39,272 bases of DNA from CAYLLD01 sp964425135 (GTDB lineage: Bacteria; Pseudomonadota; Alphaproteobacteria; Rhodobacterales; Rhodobacteraceae), in assembly GCA_964425135.1 (NCBI GenBank), contig CAYRKW010000028.1, forward strand, positions 1-39,272, in the 5' to 3' direction. The notes beneath the pieces are model-generated. The model worked only from the letters and a program-made list of their open reading frames with translations, had not been told where the DNA came from and did no database searches. Below are positions 7,648 through 14,879 of this stretch, in pieces; position 1 is the stretch's first letter; each line of letters opens with the position of its first letter. A program made the translations under genes and the position numbers.

Positions 7648-9444
7648 ATGGCTGCCAAGAAAACCACGAAGCGGAAAAAATCGTCGCGCACGCGCAAGAA
7701 GAAGGTCGAATTTGCGAAGCCGAATATCCAGAAATCGGTGATGCGTGGCGGCAAGCTCCAGCCGCCGTCGAAGATTTTCGCGCAGGTCTCGCCGCATTCG
7801 GTGGGCGGTGTGTCGATGTTCGATTACGGGCCGATGATTGATGCGGATACGGCGGCGAATTTCACCTCCGAAGACACGATGATCCAATCTGCGGCGGCAC
7901 GGCTGCGCGAGGCCGGGTTTCAGGTGCTGCAAGCGAGCGAGTCGCTGATCAACATTTGCGGCACGCCCAAGACCTATGAGCGCGCGTTCAATGCCGCCAT
8001 TGAGGTGCATCAGCAAGACGTCATCAAGGAAATGGGCGTTGAGGACAAAGCCGAGTTTCTCGATTGTCACAACTGCGAGCTTCCGGGCATGATTTCTGTG
8101 CGCGGCACGGAGTTTGAAGGGCTGATCGAGGGTGTGGCGCTTGAGGAGCCGCGTTATGCGATGGCGGCCAATCCTTTTGCGCCGGTGACCGATTATTGGC
8201 ATCTGGATGTGCCGGGCGGCATCTCGCTGGCGTGCAACGCCGACCGCGCCCATCGGGCGGGTATCACCGGTAAGGACATCACGGTTGCGATGGTTGACAG
8301 CGGTTGGTTCCGTCATCCGTTCTTCACCGCGCGGGGCTATCGCTCGGAGAACGCGATTCTGGCGCCCGGTGCAAGCAATCCGGCGCATGATGAGAGCGGG
8401 CATGGCACGGGCGAGAGCGCCAATATCTTCGCGGTCGCGCCTGATATTTCGCTAAGGCCCGTGAAGACGAATTTCGTGAACACCACAGCGGCATTTAACG
8501 CAGCCGTTGGTGTTAATCCGCATATTATCACCAATTCCTGGGGCTCTTCGATCCAGAACGGCCCGCTTTCTGCGGCGAATATCGCGTTGGCCAACGCGAT
8601 TGCGGCGGCGGTGGCGTCGGGCATTGTGGTGATTTTCAGTGCCGGGAACGGCCATTGGGGGTTTCCGGGGCAACACCCTGATGTGATCTCGGCGGGCGGT
8701 GTGCATTTGGATGAAAACAACGACTTGCGCGCGTCCGATTATGCGTCGGGGTTTGCGTCAAATATCTATCCGGGGCGCAATGTGCCGGATGTCTCTGGTA
8801 TTGTGGGGATGCGCCCGCGCGCGATGAACATCATGCTGCCGGTTGAGCCGGGCGATAGCATTGATCAAAATGGTGCGGGCGGCAATCATCCCAATGGCGA
8901 TGAAACAGCGAGCAATGACGGTTGGGCCGCGTTTTCCGGCACCTCTGCCGCTGCGCCGCAGCTTGCGGGCGCTGTTGCGTTGATCAAGCAGTCCTGTTCG
9001 CGCCTGTCGCCAGCGCAAATCCGCGATGTGCTCAAGGATACGGCGCGGGATGTGACGGTGGGGCGTTGCCATCCCAATCAGAACAATGCCGCCAGCGTCG
9101 GGCCTGATCTGGCGACCGGGCATGGGCTGGTGGATGCGCATCGGGCGTCGCTGGCGGCACGGTTGCGCTGCCTGACCGTGCGCCGCCCGCCGCGCTTTGA
9201 GCCGGTGCGCCCTATTCTGCCACCGCGTCCGATCTCGCCCATTCAGCCGATTGAGATAATCCGGCCCGAGCGCGCTATCTTGCGCCCGCGCCCACCGGTT
9301 CTGTCGCGCCAGCAGCGGCTTCAGCAGGAGGAGTATCCGCAGGACTACGCGGATGACGGGGGTGCGATGCCGTTGACCGAGGAGGAACTCGATACCTTGG
9401 AGGATATGTTCGAGGAGGGTCAGGCGGATCCGGGCGATCTGTGA
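7648..9444 (+). CDS. S8 (subtilisin) family serine protease with N-terminal propeptide-like domain
   Basis: A 598-residue serine endopeptidase. The catalytic set is complete: Asp217 (VAMVDSG), His252 (DESGHGTGES), oxyanion Asn334 (FSAGNG) and Ser433 (FSGTSAAAP). Residues 1-20 are extremely Lys/Arg-rich, and there is no signal peptide or membrane segment. Residues about 60-125 form an alpha/beta domain (AREAGF-type helix, then INICGTPKTYERAF) like the pro-domains of kumamolisin-type proteases. Residues 512-555 are Pro/Arg-rich and the last 30 are strongly acidic. ATG 7648 is fixed by GGGAGGA at 7637-7643; an in-frame ATG at 7591 has no SD. It has its own promoter region and is followed 66 bases later by a small gene coding a second copy of the pro-domain. 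Natural substrate and location are unknown. Confidence 0.9.
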   Translation: MAAKKTTKRKKSSRTRKKKVEFAKPNIQKSVMRGGKLQPPSKIFAQVSPHSVGGVSMFDYGPMIDADTAANFTSEDTMIQSAAARLREAGFQVLQASESLINICGTPKTYERAFNAAIEVHQQDVIKEMGVEDKAEFLDCHNCELPGMISVRGTEFEGLIEGVALEEPRYAMAANPFAPVTDYWHLDVPGGISLACNADRAHRAGITGKDITVAMVDSGWFRHPFFTARGYRSENAILAPGASNPAHDESGHGTGESANIFAVAPDISLRPVKTNFVNTTAAFNAAVGVNPHIITNSWGSSIQNGPLSAANIALANAIAAAVASGIVVIFSAGNGHWGFPGQHPDVISAGGVHLDENNDLRASDYASGFASNIYPGRNVPDVSGIVGMRPRAMNIMLPVEPGDSIDQNGAGGNHPNGDETASNDGWAAFSGTSAAAPQLAGAVALIKQSCSRLSPAQIRDVLKDTARDVTVGRCHPNQNNAASVGPDLATGHGLVDAHRASLAARLRCLTVRRPPRFEPVRPILPPRPISPIQPIEIIRPERAILRPRPPVLSRQQRLQQEEYPQDYADDGGAMPLTEEELDTLEDMFEEGQADPGDL

Positions 9445-9510
9445 TGTGTCTGGCGTTACGGTGCGCCAACGCCTATCTTGGCAGGTGAGCAAGTGACAGG
9501 AGCCGATCAG

Positions 9511-9825
9511 ATGGCAGATAAGATCTCCGCAGTTGTGTTGCTGCGCGACGAAAGCGAGGCCAGCGCCGCCGAGCGCGATTTCACGGCGCTTGGGTTCGAG
9601 ACCCATGTGATTGTTGGCGGGTCGCTGACGATCATGGGGGAACCATCGCTGTTTGAGGAGCGCTTTGGCGTGACGCTGGAGAGCGATGATACGGGCGTTC
9701 ATGCGATGGACGGGGATGTGCCAACGCGGGCGCTTGGCACAGGCTCTTTGCCAACGGTGATGCAGCCCTATGTGAGCGCGATTGAGTTTGAAGCGCCGCC
9801 GGATTTTGGGCCTTCGGATTTTTGA
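9511..9825 (+). CDS. Stand-alone propeptide-like protein (protease partner candidate)
   Basis: A 104-residue acidic protein without signal peptide or membrane segment. Residues about 18-60 align without gaps to residues about 78-120 of the upstream protease. Both have a helix ending in (A/L)GF, nine residues, then hydrophobic-x-I-x-G-x-P-x-x-(Y/F)-E-x-x-F. Here this reads LTIMGEPSLFEERF (39-52) against INICGTPKTYERAF in the protease. This pattern recalls the pro-kumamolisin activation domain. ATG 9511 is chosen because AGGAG (9498-9502) lies at good SD distance; an earlier in-frame TTG (9478) has none. Its position directly behind the protease suggests an inhibitor or folding chaperone acting in trans. 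That function is inferred, not shown. Confidence 0.75.
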   Translation: MADKISAVVLLRDESEASAAERDFTALGFETHVIVGGSLTIMGEPSLFEERFGVTLESDDTGVHAMDGDVPTRALGTGSLPTVMQPYVSAIEFEAPPDFGPSDF

Positions 9826-10055
9826 GAGGCTTGGCAGTCCGCCTCATCGCAGGAATAAAGCGAAGTGCCCGCGCATCGTCGGGCCGTCCTGAAGGATGGC
9901 TTGTCGCACTCTGGCGTTAGCCATCGATCATTAAACGTGTTCAAGCTGCTGGACAGTGCAATTTGAGCGCATCGCTGGGCCAGGGTACGGCGATGCGCGG
10001 GCGCTACGCTTTGCTCCCGCGATGGGGCGAGCTTTGGCTGTTCAGGCCCATTCAG
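9826..10055. other. Intergenic stretch between the propeptide-like gene and pnp
   Basis: No coding sequence could be supported. It contains a hairpin-forming inverted repeat, CGCGGGCGC (9996-10004) with GCTCCCGCG (10013-10021), without a T-run. This may fold in transcripts of the small upstream gene. The pnp terminator follows. Confidence 0.5.
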
Positions 10056-10080
10056 AAAAAAGCCGCCCCCAAAGGGCGGC
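10056..10080 (-). terminator. Rho-independent terminator of pnp
   Basis: GCCGCCC and GGGCGGC (10062-10068 and 10074-10080) form a 7-bp GC stem with a 5-base loop. On the minus strand the stem is followed by six T residues, 30 bases beyond the pnp stop. On the plus strand it is followed by four T residues, so it may also stop transcripts from the propeptide-like gene. Confidence 0.85.
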
Positions 10081-10109
10081 TTTTCGCGTTCAGGTTCAGG
10101 CAAAGGCTG

Positions 10110-12233
10110 TTAGTCGTCGCCTTTGATCTCTTCGCCGGTTTCCTGATCGACAACTTTCATCGACAGGCGGACTTTGCCGCGATCATCAAAATCGAGCAGT
10201 TTGACTTTGACTTCCTGACCCTCGGAGACAACGTCCTTGGGGTGGTTCACGCGCTCGTTCGAGAGCTGGCTGACATGCACCAGACCGTCGCGCTTGCCAA
10301 AGAAGTTCACGAAGGCACCGAAGTCCATCAGCTTGACGACTTTACCGGTGTAGATCTTGCCTTTCTCGGGCTCTGCGACGATCTCATTGATCATCTCATA
10401 GGCCTTCTCGATCGCTTTGCCATCTGGTGAGGCGATCTTGATCACGCCGTCGTCGTTGATATCGACCTTGGCACCAGACTCTTCCACGATGGAGCGGATG
10501 ACCTTGCCGCCCGATCCGATAACTTCGCGGATTTTGTCCGGGTTGATCTGCATGGTTTCGATGCGCGGGGCGTGAACCGAGAACTCGGTCCGGCCTTCGG
10601 AGAGCGCATTGCTCATCTCTTGGAGAATGTGCAAACGACCGCCCTTGGCTTGCTCCAGCGCTTTGTCCATAATCTCGGGCGTGATACCGGCGACCTTGAT
10701 GTCCATCTGGAGCGATGTGATGCCGTTCTCGGTGCCAGCGACCTTGAAGTCCATGTCGCCCAGGTGATCTTCATCCCCCAGAATATCCGACAGGACCGCA
10801 AAATCATCACCCTCAAGGATCAGGCCCATCGCAACACCGGCAACCGGCGCTTTGAGCGGAACGGCAGCATCCATCATTGCAAGCGATGAGCCGCAGACCG
10901 TTGCCATGGAAGACGAGCCGTTGCTTTCCATAATCTCCGACACGATGCGGATGGTATACGGAAAGTCGGTCGCTGCGGGCAGAACCGCCTGAAGCGCGCG
11001 CCATGCGAGTTTTCCGTGGCCGATTTCGCGGCGACCCGGAGGGCCCATGCGGCGTGCCTCACCTACCGAATATGGCGGGAAGTTGTAGTGCAGCAAGAAG
11101 TTGGAGCGGCTTTCTGCATGGAGCGCGTCGATGATTTGCTCATCATCGCCGGTGCCCAGCGTGGTTACACACAGCGCTTGTGTTTCACCGCGCGTGAAGA
11201 GCGAGGAGCCGTGGGTGCGTGGCAGATTGCCGACCTCAGCGGAGATCGCACGGATCGTATCCAGATCACGTCCGTCAATCCGCTTGCCGGTCTTGATCAC
11301 GTCACCGCGCAGCACCGCGCTTTCGAGTTTCTTGAAGCAATTGCCAAGCTGTTTGTCGGCAACTTCGTCTTCGGACAGACCTTCGACGATCGCATCGCGG
11401 CATGCAGAGATGGCCGCCTGACGCTCTTGCTTGTCCTTGATCGCATACGCCTTGCGCATGTCTTTCTCGCCAAGTTTGGTGACTTTCTTGAGCAAGCCTT
11501 CGTAGTCCGGGGGCGTGAATTCGAACGGCGCTTTAGCCGCATCTTCTGCCAGATCGATGATTAGATCGATCACCGGCTGCATCGCTTTGTGACCGAAGTT
11601 AACCGCGCCGAGCATTTCTTCCTCGCTCAACTCGTAAGCCTCGGATTCGACCATCATCACCGCGTCCGACGTACCGGCCACAACCAGATCGAGACGCTGG
11701 TCGGGGTTGCTGCGCAGACCGTCCATATCGTCAACGTTTGGGTTCAATTGATACTCGCCGTCGGAATATCCAACACGCGCACAGGCAATCGGGCCCATGA
11801 ACGGCACGCCCGACAGGGTCAGTGCAGCGGAGGCGGCGATCATGCCAACGATGTCGGGGTCATGATCCAGATCGTGGCTGAGAACCGTACAGATCACCTG
11901 GGTTTCATTTTTGAAACCGGGGACAAACAGCGGGCGAATGGGGCGGTCGATGAGACGCGCGGTGAGGGTTTCTTTCTCGGTCGGACGCGCCTCGCGCTTG
12001 AAAAAACCGCCCGGAATTTTACCGGCTGCGTAATAGCGTTCTTGATAGTGAACGGTCAGCGGGAAGAAGTCGAAGCCCTCTTTCTCTTGCTTCTCGAACG
12101 TCACCGCACAATGCACCGATGTCTCGCCATATGTCGCGATCACGGCACCATCTGCCTGACGGGAAAACTTCCCTGTTTCGAGCGTCAGTGTATCATCACC
12201 CCACTCGATTGATTTTTTGAATTCTTTGAACAT
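10110..12233 (-). CDS. pnp: Polyribonucleotide nucleotidyltransferase (PNPase)
   Basis: A 707-residue phosphorolytic 3'-5' exoribonuclease of the degradosome. It contains two RNase PH-like domains (about 10-145 and 310-530) separated by a helical linker. A KH domain follows (about 550-610, with IREVIGSGGKVIRSI) and then an S1 domain (about 615-690, GKVVKLMDFGAFVNF). Catalytic-core sequences such as FFKREARPTEKETLTARLIDRP and GPPGRREIGHGKLA are intact. The SD GGAAA-type sequence precedes ATG 12233. It lies 200 bases downstream of rpsO in the classic rpsO-pnp order. Hairpins in the leader (12280-12295 and 12376-12401) are candidates for the RNase III/PNPase autoregulation known in enterobacteria. 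Confidence 0.97.
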   Translation of the reverse strand: MFKEFKKSIEWGDDTLTLETGKFSRQADGAVIATYGETSVHCAVTFEKQEKEGFDFFPLTVHYQERYYAAGKIPGGFFKREARPTEKETLTARLIDRPIRPLFVPGFKNETQVICTVLSHDLDHDPDIVGMIAASAALTLSGVPFMGPIACARVGYSDGEYQLNPNVDDMDGLRSNPDQRLDLVVAGTSDAVMMVESEAYELSEEEMLGAVNFGHKAMQPVIDLIIDLAEDAAKAPFEFTPPDYEGLLKKVTKLGEKDMRKAYAIKDKQERQAAISACRDAIVEGLSEDEVADKQLGNCFKKLESAVLRGDVIKTGKRIDGRDLDTIRAISAEVGNLPRTHGSSLFTRGETQALCVTTLGTGDDEQIIDALHAESRSNFLLHYNFPPYSVGEARRMGPPGRREIGHGKLAWRALQAVLPAATDFPYTIRIVSEIMESNGSSSMATVCGSSLAMMDAAVPLKAPVAGVAMGLILEGDDFAVLSDILGDEDHLGDMDFKVAGTENGITSLQMDIKVAGITPEIMDKALEQAKGGRLHILQEMSNALSEGRTEFSVHAPRIETMQINPDKIREVIGSGGKVIRSIVEESGAKVDINDDGVIKIASPDGKAIEKAYEMINEIVAEPEKGKIYTGKVVKLMDFGAFVNFFGKRDGLVHVSQLSNERVNHPKDVVSEGQEVKVKLLDFDDRGKVRLSMKVVDQETGEEIKGDD

Positions 12234-12279
12234 TTCGTTTCCTTTTCAAGCACCAGAACCCGTTGATCCTGTTGCCACT

Positions 12280-12295
12280 CCGGGACGTTTCCCGG
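12280..12295 (-). promoter_or_regulatory. Hairpin in pnp leader
   Basis: CCGGGA-CGTT-TCCCGG forms a 6-bp stem with a tetraloop 47 bases upstream of the pnp start. In enterobacteria, PNPase controls its own message through RNase III cleavage of a leader stem. This stem is a candidate for the same use but is short. Confidence 0.4.
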
Positions 12296-12375
12296 GACCT
12301 CTCGTTTCATGTATCCGTCGCCCGTGGGAGGTCACTTTCGTCAAGTGGGGATCGGATTGCGTATGGTTTGTTCAA

Positions 12376-12401
12376 GATACCCCCGCAACCTCGGGGGTAT
12401 C
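12376..12401 (-). terminator. Strong stem-loop between rpsO and pnp
   Basis: GATACCCCCG pairs with CGGGGGTATC to give a 10-bp perfect stem with a 6-base loop, 35 bases after the rpsO stop. There is no T-run after it on the minus strand. A 3'-end stabiliser or processing (RNase III) site between rpsO and pnp is therefore more likely than a full terminator. Confidence 0.6.
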
Positions 12402-12436
12402 GCAGGCCAAACCAGCCTTTTCGTTAATCTAAGCGC

Positions 12437-12706
12437 TTACCGGCGAATGCCAAGGCGCTTGATCAAATCCTTATAGCGGTCTTCGTTTTTGGCTCTGGTG
12501 TAGTCGAGCAACTTACGACGCTGCGACACCATTTTGAGCAAACCGCGGCGGGAGTGGTTATCCTTCTTGTGGCTCTTGAAGTGCTCGGTCAACGTATTGA
12601 TCCGGCTTGTCAAAATAGCAATTTGGACTTCCGGTGATCCGGTGTCGCCGTCTTTGGTGGCGAATTCCTTCATCACTTTCGCTTTTTCTTCAGCAGTAAT
12701 CGACAT
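12437..12706 (-). CDS. rpsO: 30S ribosomal protein S15
   Basis: An 89-residue S15, exactly the usual length. It binds the central domain of 16S rRNA early in 30S assembly. The family signature is present, including GDTGSPEVQIAILTSRI (about 20-36) and SHKKDNHSRRGLLKMVSQRR (44-63). ATG 12706 has a strong SD, AAGGAG, just upstream. A longer in-frame reading that adds about 60 residues is excluded by the family length. Downstream lies the rpsO-pnp stem-loop and pnp. S15 commonly represses its own translation through its leader RNA; no specific pseudoknot was identified here. Confidence 0.97.
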   Translation of the reverse strand: MSITAEEKAKVMKEFATKDGDTGSPEVQIAILTSRINTLTEHFKSHKKDNHSRRGLLKMVSQRRKLLDYTRAKNEDRYKDLIKRLGIRR

Positions 12707-12898
12707 CGGGGTCTCCTTGATAAGCGTTAATCTGCGGGCCGGCGCCGGGATGTCGTCCAGCATAGGTCCATGAGAGAATCCGCGCATGTCGCGCGATGGG
12801 GGCTTATCGCGGAAAACACTTGAAAAGAAAAGCAATAGTTTGGATGGGCGGCGCAGGTCCAACACAATTGTCCGCAAAGCCGTCACACTCTTGCCAAG

Positions 12899-12916
12899 CG
12901 CGCGAGTTATCGCGCG
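12899..12916. repeat. Perfect inverted repeat in rpsO/membrane-protein intergenic region
   Basis: CGCGCGA-GTTA-TCGCGCG is a 7-bp palindrome with a 4-base centre, in the 248-base region between divergent rpsO and the GT39-like gene. It could be an operator or an RNA hairpin; no T-run follows. Confidence 0.4.
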
Positions 12917-12921
12917 AGGGA

Positions 12922-12938
12922 AAGGTGTGAAACACCTT
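12922..12938 (+). repeat. Second inverted repeat before the GT39-like gene
   Basis: AAGGTGT-GAA-ACACCTT is a 7-bp perfect stem with a 3-base loop, ending 16 bases before the ATG at 12955. It lies just before the AGGGA ribosome-binding sequence (12943-12947). It could influence translation of the membrane protein or serve as an operator. Confidence 0.4.
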
Positions 12939-12954
12939 CTCTAGGGATAGCGTG

Positions 12955-14100
12955 ATGTTTGTACTTCGAAGTGAACTTTGGGCCGTAATGCTGACGATAT
13001 ATTTCAGTCTGCACGTCGCCATTCGGACCCTTTTGGGATACCCGCTGACCCCTGAGGAGATGCATATTGCGCAGCAGGCGAAGAGCTTCGCGTGGAGCTA
13101 TGACGGGTCGATGCCGCTCTATTTCTGGCTACAAATGCTGGTATTCAAGGCGTTTGGGTCTTCGATACTGGCGCTCGCGCTTCTCAAGAACCTGCTGCTT
13201 TTGATGATCGCGATTTTCATGCATCGGATCGTGCGCAGGGTGGCGGATAAGGATATCGCCTGGTTCGCGTCGCTGTCACTTGTGTTGATCCCGGCGGTGA
13301 TCTGGAAGGCGCAGCATGGGTTGCATTTGACCGTGCTTGCCACGGCTGTCGCGGCGGCAACGCTGCATGTTTTTCTCAAGCTGCATGATCACAGGGATGC
13401 GCAGATATTTGCAGGTCTGGGCGCGTTGCTTGGTCTGGGATTGCTATCATCGCTGAATTTCGCGTGGTTTATCGGCGCGCTGATCGGTGCGGGGCTGATC
13501 ACCGCGCGCAGCCGCCCCATCGTGCTGAGCGGTGGGTTTATCTGCGCTTTGGCCATCGCCGCGGCGATCGTCTCGCCCGTTGTGTGGACCACGCAAGTGC
13601 GGCCGGTGCTGGACCTGACGCTTGTGCAGGATTTCAGTTATGAGCTGATGGTTGCGCGCAGTTATATGTCTTACGATTTCCTGCAAAGCGCTGTGGTTTT
13701 CGCGGCGGTTTTGATGGCGATCATGATTTATGCGCGCACCAAAGAGGTTCCTGAGCGGGCGCGCGCCGACGACGGTATTGCTGCGCTGCGCGAGTTTCTG
13801 GGACGGCTCGTTTTCATTGGCCTTGCGATCTTGCTGGCGGCGGTGTTCGGCACGGGATTTGATGCGGCGCGCAGCGAAGTGTTGATGCCGATCCTCGTCT
13901 TTGTCGCGCCGCTGGCCACGCTGTTTATCTTTCCCGGAGCCCCTGCGCAGGTGCGGCACAACTTTCTTTCGCTCACCGGATGTGTGGCGGTTGCGGTGCT
14001 GATCCTGAGCTCTGCCCATTACAGTTTCAGCGATCGCGAGGTGCTTCAGACGCAAGTTGCGCAGCCCAATGCCCATGATACGCGTGGACCGGCGCTTTAG
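12955..14100 (+). CDS. GT39-like (GT-C) membrane glycosyltransferase, putative
   Basis: A 381-residue protein with about eight to ten hydrophobic segments. The first periplasmic loop reads LTPEEMHIAQQAKSFAW followed by MPLYFWLQ, which matches the dolichyl-phosphate-mannose/ArnT-type GT39 family. In those enzymes this loop carries an acidic catalytic pair; here the pair appears as Glu-Glu. ArnT-type relatives transfer sugars from undecaprenyl-phosphate carriers to lipid A or other envelope targets, but substrate cannot be read. At 381 residues it is shorter than classical ArnT (about 550) and lacks a long periplasmic C-terminal domain. GTG 12952 lies immediately before ATG 12955; AGGGA is better spaced for ATG. 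It is divergent from rpsO and monocistronic. Confidence 0.65.
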   Translation: MFVLRSELWAVMLTIYFSLHVAIRTLLGYPLTPEEMHIAQQAKSFAWSYDGSMPLYFWLQMLVFKAFGSSILALALLKNLLLLMIAIFMHRIVRRVADKDIAWFASLSLVLIPAVIWKAQHGLHLTVLATAVAAATLHVFLKLHDHRDAQIFAGLGALLGLGLLSSLNFAWFIGALIGAGLITARSRPIVLSGGFICALAIAAAIVSPVVWTTQVRPVLDLTLVQDFSYELMVARSYMSYDFLQSAVVFAAVLMAIMIYARTKEVPERARADDGIAALREFLGRLVFIGLAILLAAVFGTGFDAARSEVLMPILVFVAPLATLFIFPGAPAQVRHNFLSLTGCVAVAVLILSSAHYSFSDREVLQTQVAQPNAHDTRGPAL

Positions 14101-14108
14101 GGCCTCCC

Positions 14109-14203
14109 CGTCCCGGCCTTGAGCCGGGACCTCCTGCCGCAAGAGCCACACATCGAAATCAATCCAATCTGCACTGCGAGAGGTCCCGGCTCAAGGCCGG
14201 GGC
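14109..14203. repeat. Long palindromic repeat element (copy 1)
   Basis: Outer arms GTCCCGGCCTTGAGCCGGGA (from 14110) and TCCCGGCTCAAGGCCGGGG (ending near 14202) are inverted relative to each other, and each arm is itself a small hairpin. The spacer differs from copies 2 and 3. This resembles the BIME/REP-type elements scattered between genes in many bacteria. Confidence 0.8.
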
Positions 14204-14210
14204 GGGGGGT

Positions 14211-14402
14211 GACGGGTTGCTTTTGCTGATAACACACCCAGTCCACGGCTCAAGCTGGTTGGGATTNNNNNNNNNNCCCCCACACCCAAAAACAACCCCC
14301 CCCCGCCCGGGCCCCCCGCGCCGCCCCCCCCCCCGGGACGGGGTGCGACGGGTTGCTTTAGCTGATCACACACGCAGTCCACGGCTCAAGCTGTTTGGCA
14401 TA
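14211..14402. other. Assembly gap with garbled and duplicated flanks
   Basis: Ten N (14267-14276) are followed by an implausible poly-C stretch (about 14277-14340). Positions 14211-14266 repeat 14347-14402 with five or six differences. The second copy is the intact 3' end of the DUF1643 gene. The first copy is best read as an error-rich read end placed before the gap, not as biology. Confidence 0.85.
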
Positions 14403-14879
14403 GCCGATGTAGAGCGGGTGTTTGGGGTGGCCGTGTTTGCTAAGGCCCAGGTGGTAGGATTCGACCGTTTTTTCGGCCAGCATTTGAGCGATCTGCGGGC
14501 CACGATCCAGATGCGCGCCATGGGTGCCCCAGGCGCAAATCACCGTGTCCGCCCAGTCGCAGCTTTGGATTATGGCCGCGTCATTATTTGGCCCAATCGG
14601 ATCGGCGGCGGCGCGCATATCCCTTGGGTCGGTCGCGCGATATGCAAAGATATTGCAGACCCGAAACGCCCCGAACCCGAGCGCACGGGCACGGCGTTCG
14701 CAGCGCTCGACGGTGGGATCGTTCCTGATCTCATCGGCGGTGGAGGGGTTGAGCATGATGAAAAGTGCCCGTTTGCCGCACGCATCCCAAACGCGGGTGA
14801 GCGTGTAGCGATAGCGCTCGCACGGTGAGAACTCGGCGACGCTTTGCGCGTTTTCATCGGTGTGATGTTTAGTGATCAC
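14358..14879 (-). CDS. DUF1643 domain-containing protein
   Basis: A 173-residue protein of the DUF1643 family. Recognisable parts are YRYTLTRVWD, the signature ALFIMLNPSTADE, NDPTVERCERRARALGFGAF, VCNIFAYRATDPRDM and CAWGTHGAH. The family's biochemical function is not known. The GTG start at 14879 overlaps the truB stop by four bases (GTGA), which fits the family N-terminus (ITKHH). A longer in-frame reading into truB is a shadow. The gene end lies next to the assembly artefact, but the terminal CVIS and stop read cleanly. It is last in the rbfA-sulfotransferase-truB operon. Confidence 0.88.
   Translation of the reverse strand: MITKHHTDENAQSVAEFSPCERYRYTLTRVWDACGKRALFIMLNPSTADEIRNDPTVERCERRARALGFGAFRVCNIFAYRATDPRDMRAAADPIGPNNDAAIIQSCDWADTVICAWGTHGAHLDRGPQIAQMLAEKTVESYHLGLSKHGHPKHPLYIGYAKQLEPWTACVIS

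Noticed and set aside
14191..14382. Possible small gene or partial DUF1643 pseudogene at the 10-N gap
   Set aside because: The reading crosses N and poly-C; the duplicated gene end is better explained as a bad contig end.
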